From Opitutaceae bacterium (GTDB taxonomy: Bacteria > Verrucomicrobiota > Verrucomicrobiia > Opitutales > Opitutaceae): a DNA stretch of 64,000 bases. Both the position numbers and the translations under genes were made by a program. Of this stretch, positions 9,901 through 16,749 are shown one piece after another. The stretch is taken from positions 215,858 through 279,857 of the forward strand of contig JAEUHC010000007.1 in the NCBI GenBank assembly GCA_016794785.1, in the 5' to 3' direction. The notes under the pieces are model-generated. The model did not search any database and was not told the origin of the DNA. It saw nothing but the letters and a program-made list of their open reading frames with translations. Every line of letters starts with the position of its first letter. Position 1 is the first letter of the stretch.

Positions 9901-11308
9901 TGAATTCGCCGGTGATCTCGGCGCGGCGGGCAAAGTCGTCGTTGAAAGGCCGGGTGCTGGTCGAAGTGAGCGCCGCGAGCAGATTGAGACGGCCGTTGGT
10001 GTGGACGCGGTGGTTGAGCTCCGGCAGGACATCGACGGAGCCGAGCAGGCGGTTGATCAACGCGCGGTAGCCTTCGGCGGGGAATTTTTGCTTCAGGAGG
10101 GCGAGCGCACCCGAGACGTGCGGCGCCGCCATCGACGTGCCGCTCTTTACCGCGTAGGTGGTGGTGCCGTCGATGGCGAGGGAGAGGATCGAGGAACCCG
10201 GGGCGGCGATCTCGACGAGGCCGGAGCCGAAGGTGGAGTAGCTAGCGAGCCGATCCTGGCGGGTCGTGGAGGCGACGGCGACGATGTTGTCGAGGGCGTA
10301 GGCGGCGGGATACGAGGGGAGGTCGGTGATCTCCTGGCTGTCGTTGCCCGCGGAGGCGACGAAGATGATGCCGGCGTCGCGCACCCGCCGCATGGCCTCA
10401 AACTCCGCCTGCGAAAAGCCCGCGGAGCCGTAGCTGCCATTGATGATCTGGGCCTTCTTCGCGATCGCGTAGTCCAGGCACGCAATCGCGCCGGCGACCG
10501 AGCCGGTGCCGCCCGCGCCGAGAAACTTGAGCGGCATGACCTGCGCTTTCCACGCGATGCCGGCGATGCCTTTGCCGTTGTTGCCGCTGGCGGCGATGAT
10601 GCCCGCGACGTGGGTGCCGTGGCCGCTGTTGTCGAACGGATCGCCGGCGAGCGGGGAAGTCCGCGGGACGGTCACATTGATGCCGAAGGCATCGTCCAGG
10701 TAGCCGTTGTTATCCTCGTCCGTGCCGGCGCGGCCCTCGACCTCGGCACGATTGAACCAGAGGTTCGAGATGATGTCCTCGTGGCTGTAGTTGAGCCCGC
10801 TGTCGATCACGGCGACGATGACATCCGGCGCCTCGCGCTGAATATCCCACGCGGCGAGGGCCTTGATGTCGGCGCCGGATTTGCCGCCCGACTGGCCGGT
10901 GTTGTTGAGCGACCATTGGTCGGCGGCGAAGCGCGGATCGTTGGGCGTGATCCGGGCCTCGCGGATGAAGTCGGGCTCGACATATTCGTAGAGCCCGGTG
11001 GCGGCGAGACGCTCGATCACCGTCTTCACTTCCTCGGAACCGTCTGTCTCCAGCACGCGGATGCCGCCGAGCCGCGGATGACTGCGGACGAGCGTGAGGG
11101 CCGCGCGGGCTTCGGCGCGCTCCACGACACCGAGATCGGCGCGGGGTTGGGCGAGGAGCGTGCGTGATCGGTAGCCCCGGCTGCGCTCAGTCTCCGTAAT
11201 GGCATCGGAGTCCGCCGCGGACAGGTGGCCCGCCAGCGTCAGTAACACGATCAAAGCGGGCAACACGAGCCGGCGTCCGCCAGCTCCGAGGGAGGGGAAG
11301 AAGGGCAT
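6995..11308 (-). CDS. Secreted subtilisin-like (S8) protease with PQQ-like propeller, Ig domain and duplicated C-terminal module
   Basis: 1437 aa. Signal peptide to about residue 31; propeptide-like segment to about 120; S8 domain about 130-410 with the triad Asp169 (AVIDSG), His230 (GHGTHVAG) and Ser392 (SGTSMAAPH), and oxyanion Asn322 (SAGND). Two NDDFA-type segments resembling PPC domains follow (about 455-700), then a PQQ-like propeller of about eight blades with repeated DGTIYVGDD...LYALNP, an Ig-like domain (TYQWLQND, about 1085-1160) and two C-terminal modules (about 1163-1303 and 1304-1437) ending VEVYEVP. All catalytic residues are present, so an active exported protease is likely. 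Same architecture as the gene at 1-4349. Confidence 0.93.
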   Translation of the reverse strand: MPFFPSLGAGGRRLVLPALIVLLTLAGHLSAADSDAITETERSRGYRSRTLLAQPRADLGVVERAEARAALTLVRSHPRLGGIRVLETDGSEEVKTVIERLAATGLYEYVEPDFIREARITPNDPRFAADQWSLNNTGQSGGKSGADIKALAAWDIQREAPDVIVAVIDSGLNYSHEDIISNLWFNRAEVEGRAGTDEDNNGYLDDAFGINVTVPRTSPLAGDPFDNSGHGTHVAGIIAASGNNGKGIAGIAWKAQVMPLKFLGAGGTGSVAGAIACLDYAIAKKAQIINGSYGSAGFSQAEFEAMRRVRDAGIIFVASAGNDSQEITDLPSYPAAYALDNIVAVASTTRQDRLASYSTFGSGLVEIAAPGSSILSLAIDGTTTYAVKSGTSMAAPHVSGALALLKQKFPAEGYRALINRLLGSVDVLPELNHRVHTNGRLNLLAALTSTSTRPFNDDFARRAEITGEFNTVRGSNQFATREPGEPNHGVADSNGSLWWAWTAPGAAGKVTITTGGSGLDTVLAVYADTGATPTLAGLRLIASNHESGSANSTSSITFETTPNTTYHIAAAGKGTSEGLITFGLVSVPFNDAFAQARVLSGPSVVVTGNNAGASVEPGEPKPRNAAGRALGIDRSLWYRWTAPSSRPYEISATDVSTDPIVTLYTGSALNTLAEVTFDDDAGPNLDSLVRFNAIANVTYYIKVDTSFGPGGRFTLSIADAAWQYVTDDPIYASPALGPDGTIYVADDFGLVHAINRDGTRRWRSFAVSGYVEGGAIAVGPDGTLYVGDDFGFLYALNPANGARKWSFDTGDYVWAAPAIAADGTIYVKSDNGKLIALDPDGKQKWIFAAPGDTYTAPVIAADGTIYIVSGDAAALYAVNPADGSPKWNFPLGATAYATPALGADGTIYLGNFDGRFFAIRPDGTERWQFDTRSPLSGSAVVDARGVVYFGSYDTKLYALDAATGAKRWDYATGDLIRSTTPVLADDGTIYIGGDDGFVHALDGDGRRLRTYATSQPILSAPLITAGRLIVASTDGKLYAFDTGNNLARAPWPMHGQNLRHTARPGEIAGVPVISAQPAAPASATAGSSVSIPALAAIPGGGALTYQWLQNDVAIPGATSATLTLPSVQGSNSGDYRVIASGPGGSVISLATTLRVAAASGETARLVNLAVRTVAGSGDRVLFVGFVIGGAGTSGSKPLLLRGVGPALGAFGVPGTLTDPRLQVFSGTSLLSENDDWAGDARVAAIAPQVGAFPLSPATSKDAALAPVLAAGGYSAQISAVDGSSGIVLAEIYDASVASDASTPRLINVSARTQVGTGANILIAGFVVGGTGTKQVLVRAIGPTLAAFGVPGTLADPRLQLFSGPTQIQENDNWGASPNAAQIATVSASVGAFPLALESRDAVLLLTLQPGSYTAQVSGLGSAAVNTGVAIVEVYEVP

Positions 11309-11415
11309 GGCGAAAATCGAAGCGGCGAAGCTGGATCTTTTCAGGCGGCACGCAACTGCAAGTTGGCTGATTTAAGCGGATGCCCGCTTGGGCCGAATGG
11401 GGGATAGCCCTGCGG

Positions 11416-13950
11416 CTAGGCCTCTAGCCATGCGTCTAGCGCCGCGTCGTCATGGAGCGGGGCGCCGCCTTGATAGCCGGGGGCGAGGAGTTCGGCGTAG
11501 CTTGTCTCCAGGAAGCGGCGGCAGTGCAGGATCACGCGGGCGCGCTGGCCGGGGGCGCGCACGAGGCGGCCGAGGGCCTGGTTTACTTTGGTCATGCCGG
11601 GCAATTGGTAAACGCGGCGAAAGGCCTCGTCGCGAGAGAGACCGGCGCGGGCGGCTTCGGCGAGGCGCGCGCGTTGCACGGCGTTGACCTCGGGGAGCGC
11701 GGGGCCGACGACCATCGCGTGCGTGATGCGGCCGCCGAGCGCGTCGATGCCCTCCGCGAAGCTGGAGCCGAGCACGAGGAAGAGCGCGTCGGCGAGCGCG
11801 AGCGCCTGTTCGACCCACTGCGCCTGCTCGGCCAAGTCGCGCACGCGGGGTTGGAGCGAGGCGCGCAACCCGGGTGCGACGGAGGAGAGTTCGCGGATGA
11901 TGGACTCGGCGTAGGCGTAGCTCGGAAAGAAAACAGCGACAGGTCCGCGCGCCGCGTCGTGCAGGGCGGCGATGGTGGCGGCGGTGGTGGTGGCGTGCAG
12001 GACGCGCTGTTGGAAAGATGTGTCCACGCGCGCATCGACGGCGATGGCGTAGGCGGCATCGCGCCACGGCGTGTGGGCGCGGAGCAGCGCGGGACTGGCG
12101 GCGTCGCGCGCCTCGTCGGCGCGCAGCAGATCAGCGGCGGTGGTGAGCTGGCGGAAAAGTTTCTTCGTGTCGCGCTTGGTGAGATCGCCGAGCTTCTCCG
12201 TTGCGGGCGCCGCGTCGGAACGGGGCGGGGGCGGAACTTCTCCCGTTGCGGCGATCAACCCGCAAGCGGCGGCGAAGCCATCCGTGGGCGTGAGGGTGGC
12301 ACTGGCGAGCACCACGCCGCCGAACTCGCGCAGTGTCGCCCCGATGGCGGTCGCCGCGTCGAGGCAAGTGAGCGCGAGTTCGCCGGGGCGCGGACACCAC
12401 CAGAGACGCGGGAGTGGCGAGGCGGCGAGTTCGTCGAGCAGCGAAGGCAGCGCCCACAGCGCATCGGCGGCCTGCGGCCCCAGCGCCGCGAGATCGAGCG
12501 GGGCGCCGCGGACCTGTTGCGCGACACCGTCGATCAGGTGGCGGGCATCGTCCTCCTCCGCGGCGGAAAGCGTGTCGGTGGGACGCAGATGGCGGAGAAA
12601 ATGGCACCAGTGATCCCATGCGGTGGCGAGCGGTGCGGGGGCGTGCACGCGATGGAGTTCGAGGCGCACGCCATCGGCCGCGATGGCATCGAAGGCGTGT
12701 GAGTGCGCATCGGCCACCCGGGCGGGAAGGTTGTGCGCCTCGTCCACGATGAGCAGCGTGCGCGCGGCGGCGTAGCCGGGCTGCGCGAGGAAGAGGCCGC
12801 GGTTGCGCGGGGCGAAGACGTAATTGTAGTCGCCGATCCACACGTCGTTGAAAGGCAGCGCGGCCCGCGTGATTTCGTAGGGGCAGAGACGGGCGTCGCG
12901 GCCCGCGGCGCGCAGGGTGTCGAGGTCGCGGGCGTGGCGTTCGTCGAGGTAGAACCGCGCGAGGCCGGCGGCGGCCCAGCGCGCCGGCAGATCGTGGAGA
13001 AACGCGCAGGCGTCGCGCACGCAGTGGAACGTCGTGTTCACGCAGTGCTCGGACTTGTTGCGGATGTGCCAGGCGGCGACGGGCAGCGAGGTCGCGGCGC
13101 CCGCGGGGTGAGCCACGTCGCTCATGATCTGGAGCGTGCGGACAACTTGAATCTGGCCGGTCGATTTGCTCGTGAGGTAGATCGCGCGGTCGAAGTGGCC
13201 GGAGCGGAGCTGGCCCAGAGCGAACTCAAGCAGCACGCCGGTCTTGCCGAAGCCGGTCGGCGCCTCGAAGAACACGAGCGGCCGGCGCTCGAAGAGCGCG
13301 GTGAGCTCGGCCTGCGTCGTCTCCTGCCCCGGGCGCGGCGTGGCGAAGGCCGGGCGGTAGCGCAGGGTGCGCAGGCGCTCGCGGGCGCGGAGGCGCAGGT
13401 TGAGAAATTCGGCGATGCGCTCGAGCTGGGCGCGAAACAATGCGTCGTCGGCGGGCGTGAGCGCGAGGGTCTGCGCGAGGCCGGACTGCGCCTCCACGAA
13501 GCACAGCAGCGGGCGGAAGGCCGCGGGCTGGGCGTCGATGCCGCTGAGTCCGCCGAGGCGCGCGAGCGCGGCGTAGGTGGCGAGCTGGATGAAGTAGTCG
13601 GGATAGTCGGCGCGGAGTTCGGCTTCGTCGGCGGGCAGCGCGCGCGTGACGGTCTTGATCTCGCGGAGCGTGAGGGCGCGATCGCCGCGGACGAGCTGGT
13701 CGATGCGGCCGGTGAGCGCGACGGTCCAGCCGCGGTGGAAAACCTTTCCCGCGATCGGCACCTCGAACAGGGCCGCGGCGGCGTGCTCGGCAGAGGCCTG
13801 GGCGCGCAGCTCGTTGTGCCAGTGCGTCCCGAGCTGCGCGCGCCAGAGGCCGGCGGCGCCGGTCTCGCCGGCGTCGCGGGGGCCGGTGGTGAAGGCGGAG
13901 AATTCGCCGACGCTCAGCGCGGCGGTGCGGGCATCGAGGTCGATGTGCAT
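11416..13950 (-). CDS. PD-(D/E)XK nuclease fused to XPD/DinG-like Fe-S DNA helicase
   Basis: 844 aa. The N-terminal 200 residues carry a Cas4/RecB-type nuclease signature: Asp84 in GRIDQL and Glu97-Ile-Lys99 in REIKTV. The rest is a superfamily 2 helicase of the XPD/DinG group: Walker A APTGFGKTG (about 230-237), DEAH at 403-406, and motif VI NQALGRLVRAP near the end. Cys303, Cys310, Cys315 and Cys356 (CPYE) between motifs Ia and II match the four-cysteine Fe-S cluster of XPD/DinG. Likely role: structure-specific DNA unwinding and cleavage in repair. The gene starts 4 bases after the RecO-like stop, so it is probably translated with it. The nuclease N-terminus is not part of E. coli DinG. Confidence 0.87.
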   Translation of the reverse strand: MHIDLDARTAALSVGEFSAFTTGPRDAGETGAAGLWRAQLGTHWHNELRAQASAEHAAAALFEVPIAGKVFHRGWTVALTGRIDQLVRGDRALTLREIKTVTRALPADEAELRADYPDYFIQLATYAALARLGGLSGIDAQPAAFRPLLCFVEAQSGLAQTLALTPADDALFRAQLERIAEFLNLRLRARERLRTLRYRPAFATPRPGQETTQAELTALFERRPLVFFEAPTGFGKTGVLLEFALGQLRSGHFDRAIYLTSKSTGQIQVVRTLQIMSDVAHPAGAATSLPVAAWHIRNKSEHCVNTTFHCVRDACAFLHDLPARWAAAGLARFYLDERHARDLDTLRAAGRDARLCPYEITRAALPFNDVWIGDYNYVFAPRNRGLFLAQPGYAAARTLLIVDEAHNLPARVADAHSHAFDAIAADGVRLELHRVHAPAPLATAWDHWCHFLRHLRPTDTLSAAEEDDARHLIDGVAQQVRGAPLDLAALGPQAADALWALPSLLDELAASPLPRLWWCPRPGELALTCLDAATAIGATLREFGGVVLASATLTPTDGFAAACGLIAATGEVPPPPRSDAAPATEKLGDLTKRDTKKLFRQLTTAADLLRADEARDAASPALLRAHTPWRDAAYAIAVDARVDTSFQQRVLHATTTAATIAALHDAARGPVAVFFPSYAYAESIIRELSSVAPGLRASLQPRVRDLAEQAQWVEQALALADALFLVLGSSFAEGIDALGGRITHAMVVGPALPEVNAVQRARLAEAARAGLSRDEAFRRVYQLPGMTKVNQALGRLVRAPGQRARVILHCRRFLETSYAELLAPGYQGGAPLHDDAALDAWLEA

Positions 13951-13954
13951 CGCT

Positions 13955-14551
13955 TCACTCGAACATGATTTCGGTGTGGCCGCGGAGATAGTCCGCCAGG
14001 CGCGCGTGGAGGATTGCCGCCGCGTGGAGATCCCCGGGCGGCGCGTCGGCCAGCGTCGCGAGCGGCGTGTGGAGGAGGTGCTGCGCGGCGTCGCGCAGGT
14101 CGGCGGGGAGCGTGGGCAGCCATTGCTGGGCGACGGGGTAGCCTTCGTCGCGGGCGAAGCGGTAGAGGCTTTTCAGCCACACGAGATCGGGCGGCGCGCC
14201 GCGTGCGAAGGCGGTGAAGGCCGAGTGCAGGAGATCGGCGACGGCGCGGCGGCTCTCCTCGTGGACGTGGTTGCGCGCGATGAGCGCGGCGAGCTCGCAG
14301 GCGAGGCGCAGCGCGGCGTAATTGCGCCCGATGGCGGTGTGGCGGGCCGTCAGCACGGCCTCTTTCACAAACCACGTGCGACCTTGGTTGGAAGATTCGA
14401 GGTCGAGCGCGGCCTCGTCGAACAGATCGAGCGCGATGGTGGTGGCGGCGGATTTCTTCGGGAGACGCTGCTGGACCTGCAACAGCCCGTGCTCGGGGGA
14501 AAACACCGCGAGGCCTTGGAAGGCGTCGGAGGGCGGCCGCTTGAGCAGCAC
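13955..14551 (-). CDS. recO: RecO-like DNA repair protein (start uncertain)
   Basis: 198 aa from GTG 14551. The N-terminus (VFSPEHGLLQ) resembles the RecO OB-fold domain, and the helical remainder with LYRFARDEGYPVAQ fits the RecO C-terminal part; no zinc cysteines are seen. RecO loads RecA through RecFOR. The residues just before the GTG read SAIV, which is the conserved RecO start region, so true initiation may lie upstream. The only upstream near-start is ATT at 14584, as there is no in-frame ATG or TTG. The gene sits between DUF502 and the nuclease-helicase, both on the same strand. Family assignment rests on short motifs and is moderately sure. Confidence 0.65.
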   Translation of the reverse strand: MLLKRPPSDAFQGLAVFSPEHGLLQVQQRLPKKSAATTIALDLFDEAALDLESSNQGRTWFVKEAVLTARHTAIGRNYAALRLACELAALIARNHVHEESRRAVADLLHSAFTAFARGAPPDLVWLKSLYRFARDEGYPVAQQWLPTLPADLRDAAQHLLHTPLATLADAPPGDLHAAAILHARLADYLRGHTEIMFE

Positions 14552-14591
14552 GATCGCGGAGGTGCTGAGAGGGAGCGAGGGAATGACGGAC

Positions 14592-14633
14592 TGAGGAAAA
14601 GGAAGCCCGGCCGGCGCAAGGATCTTTTCCTCA
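14592..14633 (-). promoter_or_regulatory. Perfect 10-bp inverted repeat between DUF502 stop and RecO start
   Basis: TGAGGAAAAG (14592-14601) and CTTTTCCTCA (14624-14633) are perfect inverted repeats with a 22-base GC-rich spacer. On the minus-strand transcript the TGA stop of the DUF502 gene is the first part of the hairpin, and GAGGA, a possible ribosome binding site, is inside the stem. It could couple or attenuate translation of the RecO-like gene. Confidence 0.5.
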
Positions 14634-15296
14634 CCGCCCGGCGATCGACTCGGGCTTCGGCTTCCACTCCGGCACGACGGCGCCGCCGGATATGACCATC
14701 TTCATGCCGTCGGCGACGCTCATCTCGAGCTCCACGATGCCGGAGCGTGGGAGCATGAGGAGGTAGCCGCTCGTGGGATTGGGCGAGGTGGGGATGAAGA
14801 CGGTCCAAGTCTCCGGGCCGACGAGGCTCTGCGCCTCGCCCTGGGACTTGCTGGTCAGGAAGCCGAGGGTCCAGGTGCCGGGGCGCGGGAACTGAACAAG
14901 CACGACCTTGCTGAAGAGATTGCGCCGCTCCGAGCCGAAGGTGGCGACGATCTGCTTGACGGAGTTGTAGACGGCGCCGATGCCCGGGATGTTCTGCACG
15001 AAGCGCTCCACGAAGTGCACGAACAATTTGCCGAAGACGTAGTGCGAGAGGTAGCCGAGCGTCGTGATGCACGCGAGGACGATGAGCGTGGCGACGAGAT
15101 CCCAGAGCAGCGGGATGCTGTGAAGCGACTGCGGGAGGACGCGCTCGTAGAGCGGGCGGAAGCTGCCGCCGAAAAAATCGATGATCCAGCCGACAGCCCA
15201 GATCGTGATCGCGAGCGGGGCGAGCAGAAGCACGCCGGAGAAAAAGGCGTTCCGGAGCGCGACGATGCGGGAGTTGGGCGCGGGAGCGTCGGACAT
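14631..15296 (-). CDS. DUF502 family membrane protein
   Basis: 221 aa with two hydrophobic helices (about 16-40 and 62-85) followed by a soluble domain containing NIPGIGAVYNSVKQI and PTSPNPTSGYLLML, both hallmarks of DUF502. The ATG at 15296 gives the expected family length. The biochemical function is unknown. It lies in the same minus-strand run as ybeY and the RecO-like gene, so co-transcription is likely. No unusual feature in the coding part. Confidence 0.9.
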   Translation of the reverse strand: MSDAPAPNSRIVALRNAFFSGVLLLAPLAITIWAVGWIIDFFGGSFRPLYERVLPQSLHSIPLLWDLVATLIVLACITTLGYLSHYVFGKLFVHFVERFVQNIPGIGAVYNSVKQIVATFGSERRNLFSKVVLVQFPRPGTWTLGFLTSKSQGEAQSLVGPETWTVFIPTSPNPTSGYLLMLPRSGIVELEMSVADGMKMVISGGAVVPEWKPKPESIAGR

Positions 15297-15359
15297 GGAT
15301 AGACGACACGCTCGCGTAAAGCCGTGGCGAGGGAAAGGGGAAAGTCGCGGGGCTGCGCT

Positions 15360-15415
15360 GGAGCCGTGACGCCCTCGTCGCGGTGATTCGCCCGCGGCGA
15401 GGGCGCCGCGGCTCC
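15360..15415. repeat. 24-bp imperfect inverted repeat (REP/BIME-like)
   Basis: Arms 15360-15383 and 15392-15415 match as inverted repeats with three differences around an 8-base loop. Each arm itself can fold, for example GCGGCG-AGGG-CGCCGC in the right arm. It lies just beyond the stop of the Ig-protein gene (15425) and upstream of DUF502. It may be a processing or termination structure or a mobile palindrome; its foot is TGGAGCC rather than GTAG. Confidence 0.6.
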
Positions 15416-15424
15416 ATCACTGGC

Positions 15425-16216
15425 TCAGGGCACCTCGTAAACCTCGATCAGCAGGGTGCCGGCGGAACCATCGGCACTCGTGACTTGGGCGGTGTAGTTG
15501 CCCGCGGGGAAAGGCAGGAGCAACACGGCGTCCGCGCTGCCCGCGGGCGTGGGAAACGCCCCGGCTCGCGCCAGCGAGTCGGCGAGGTCGGCCTCGTAGG
15601 TCAGGCCGCCCACGACGGGCAGGTAAACGTAGCCGTTTTCGTAGGGCTGGCCGCGGCTGTCAAAGATGCGGAGGACCGGGCGGGCGAGCGGCGTGGGCAC
15701 GCCGAAGAGGGCCAGCGACGGGCCGATGGCGCGCACGATCATCTTCTTGGCGGCGCCGGCGCCGCCAGAGACGACAAATCCCGCCGTGAAGCTGCGGCCT
15801 GCGCCCGCGGCGAGGTCGCCGCGAAGTGAAAGATTCACCAGACGCTCGGTCGGGCCTACGCCGAGAATCAGCGCCTGCGAGGGGACGGTCAGCGCGACCG
15901 GGTTTACGACCGTCATCGCGTAGGTGCCGGCGTCGGCGGAGGTGACGAAGCGAATCACGAGGGGATTGGTCGTGGCGCCGGCGAGGGCGCGGCCATTCCG
16001 GAGCCACTGCACGGGCTCGCCGCTGCTCGCGGGACCGGTGACGCGGAGCATCTCGCCGACGGGCACCGTGACGCGCGCCGCCGGCACGGGGCGGATGCCA
16101 TGGCCGATGTCGAGCGTGAGGGAGGTCTCGCCCGCGGGGGCGGGTTGTTGCGCGACGGCGAAGGCGACGCAGGCAGCAGCGGAAAAGGAAATCGCGAGGA
16201 TGCGGTATGCGTTCAT
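15425..16216 (-). CDS. Secreted Ig-like protein with single C-terminal VEVYEVP-type module
   Basis: 263 aa. Signal peptide to about residue 22 (AVAQQ), an Ig-like domain (about 45-120, VQWLRNGRALAG) and one copy of the C-terminal module (FTAGFVVSGG...GPSLALFGVP), ending LIEVYEVP. It starts inside the ybeY stop (ATGA overlap, 16213-16216), so translation is coupled to ybeY. Function unknown. It is the shortest member of the four module-bearing proteins in the window and is oddly placed in a housekeeping operon. Confidence 0.85.
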   Translation of the reverse strand: MNAYRILAISFSAAACVAFAVAQQPAPAGETSLTLDIGHGIRPVPAARVTVPVGEMLRVTGPASSGEPVQWLRNGRALAGATTNPLVIRFVTSADAGTYAMTVVNPVALTVPSQALILGVGPTERLVNLSLRGDLAAGAGRSFTAGFVVSGGAGAAKKMIVRAIGPSLALFGVPTPLARPVLRIFDSRGQPYENGYVYLPVVGGLTYEADLADSLARAGAFPTPAGSADAVLLLPFPAGNYTAQVTSADGSAGTLLIEVYEVP

Positions 16217-16749
16217 GATCGGGAGGTGGTGAAACGCGGCAGACTGCCGTGGCGGCGCAAGAGTTCCATCGCGCGAGCCTCGGCGCGGCGCATGGCGCGT
16301 TTCTTGGCAGGCACGAGGTCATCGTAGCCGGTGAGGTGGAGCCAGCCGTGGACGATATAGAGCGTGAGTTCGTCGCTGAACGCACGCTGCCGCGTCGCTG
16401 CGGATGAGAAGCGGCCGGCGACATGGCGGAGCGCGGCGTCGGCGGAAACGCAGATTTCGCCGGCCGTGCCGAGCGCGGGGTCGCCCTCAAACGTGATCAC
16501 ATCGGTGATCGTGGGGTCGTCGAGAAAGTCGGCGTGGAGTTGGGCGAGCGCCGGATCGGTTAGGAAGACAAGGGAGAGTTCACCTGGGGGCGGGGCGGCG
16601 AGTTTTGCCTTCCGGGCGGTGAGCGGCGACTTGGGAAACTCGGCGTCGAGCGTGTGGATGACGCGTTTGACCGCGCGGCGGTCGAGACGGAGACGCGGGT
16701 GATGGCAGGCGATCGCGACGTCGCGCCGGGCGGTTGGCTCAACGGGCAT
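16213..16749 (-). CDS. ybeY: YbeY-like endoribonuclease
   Basis: 178 aa from ATG 16749. The motif TDVITFEGDP and the metal site HGWLHLTGYDD near the C-terminus identify YbeY (UPF0054), the endoribonuclease for 16S rRNA 3' processing and ribosome quality control. The usual signature is HGxLHLxGYDH with three zinc-binding His. Here the first two are present (His134, His138) but the third position is Asp144. I chose 16749 because a start at 16797 would run 59 bases into the upstream gene; from 16749 the overlap is 11 bases. It lies directly after the HD phosphodiesterase gene, the usual neighbour. Confidence 0.88.
   Translation of the reverse strand: MPVEPTARRDVAIACHHPRLRLDRRAVKRVIHTLDAEFPKSPLTARKAKLAAPPPGELSLVFLTDPALAQLHADFLDDPTITDVITFEGDPALGTAGEICVSADAALRHVAGRFSSAATRQRAFSDELTLYIVHGWLHLTGYDDLVPAKKRAMRRAEARAMELLRRHGSLPRFTTSRS

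Noticed and set aside
9524..11167. 547-codon plus-strand frame opposite the S8 protease
   Set aside because: Shadow of the protease coding sequence; the catalytic triad on the minus strand is decisive.
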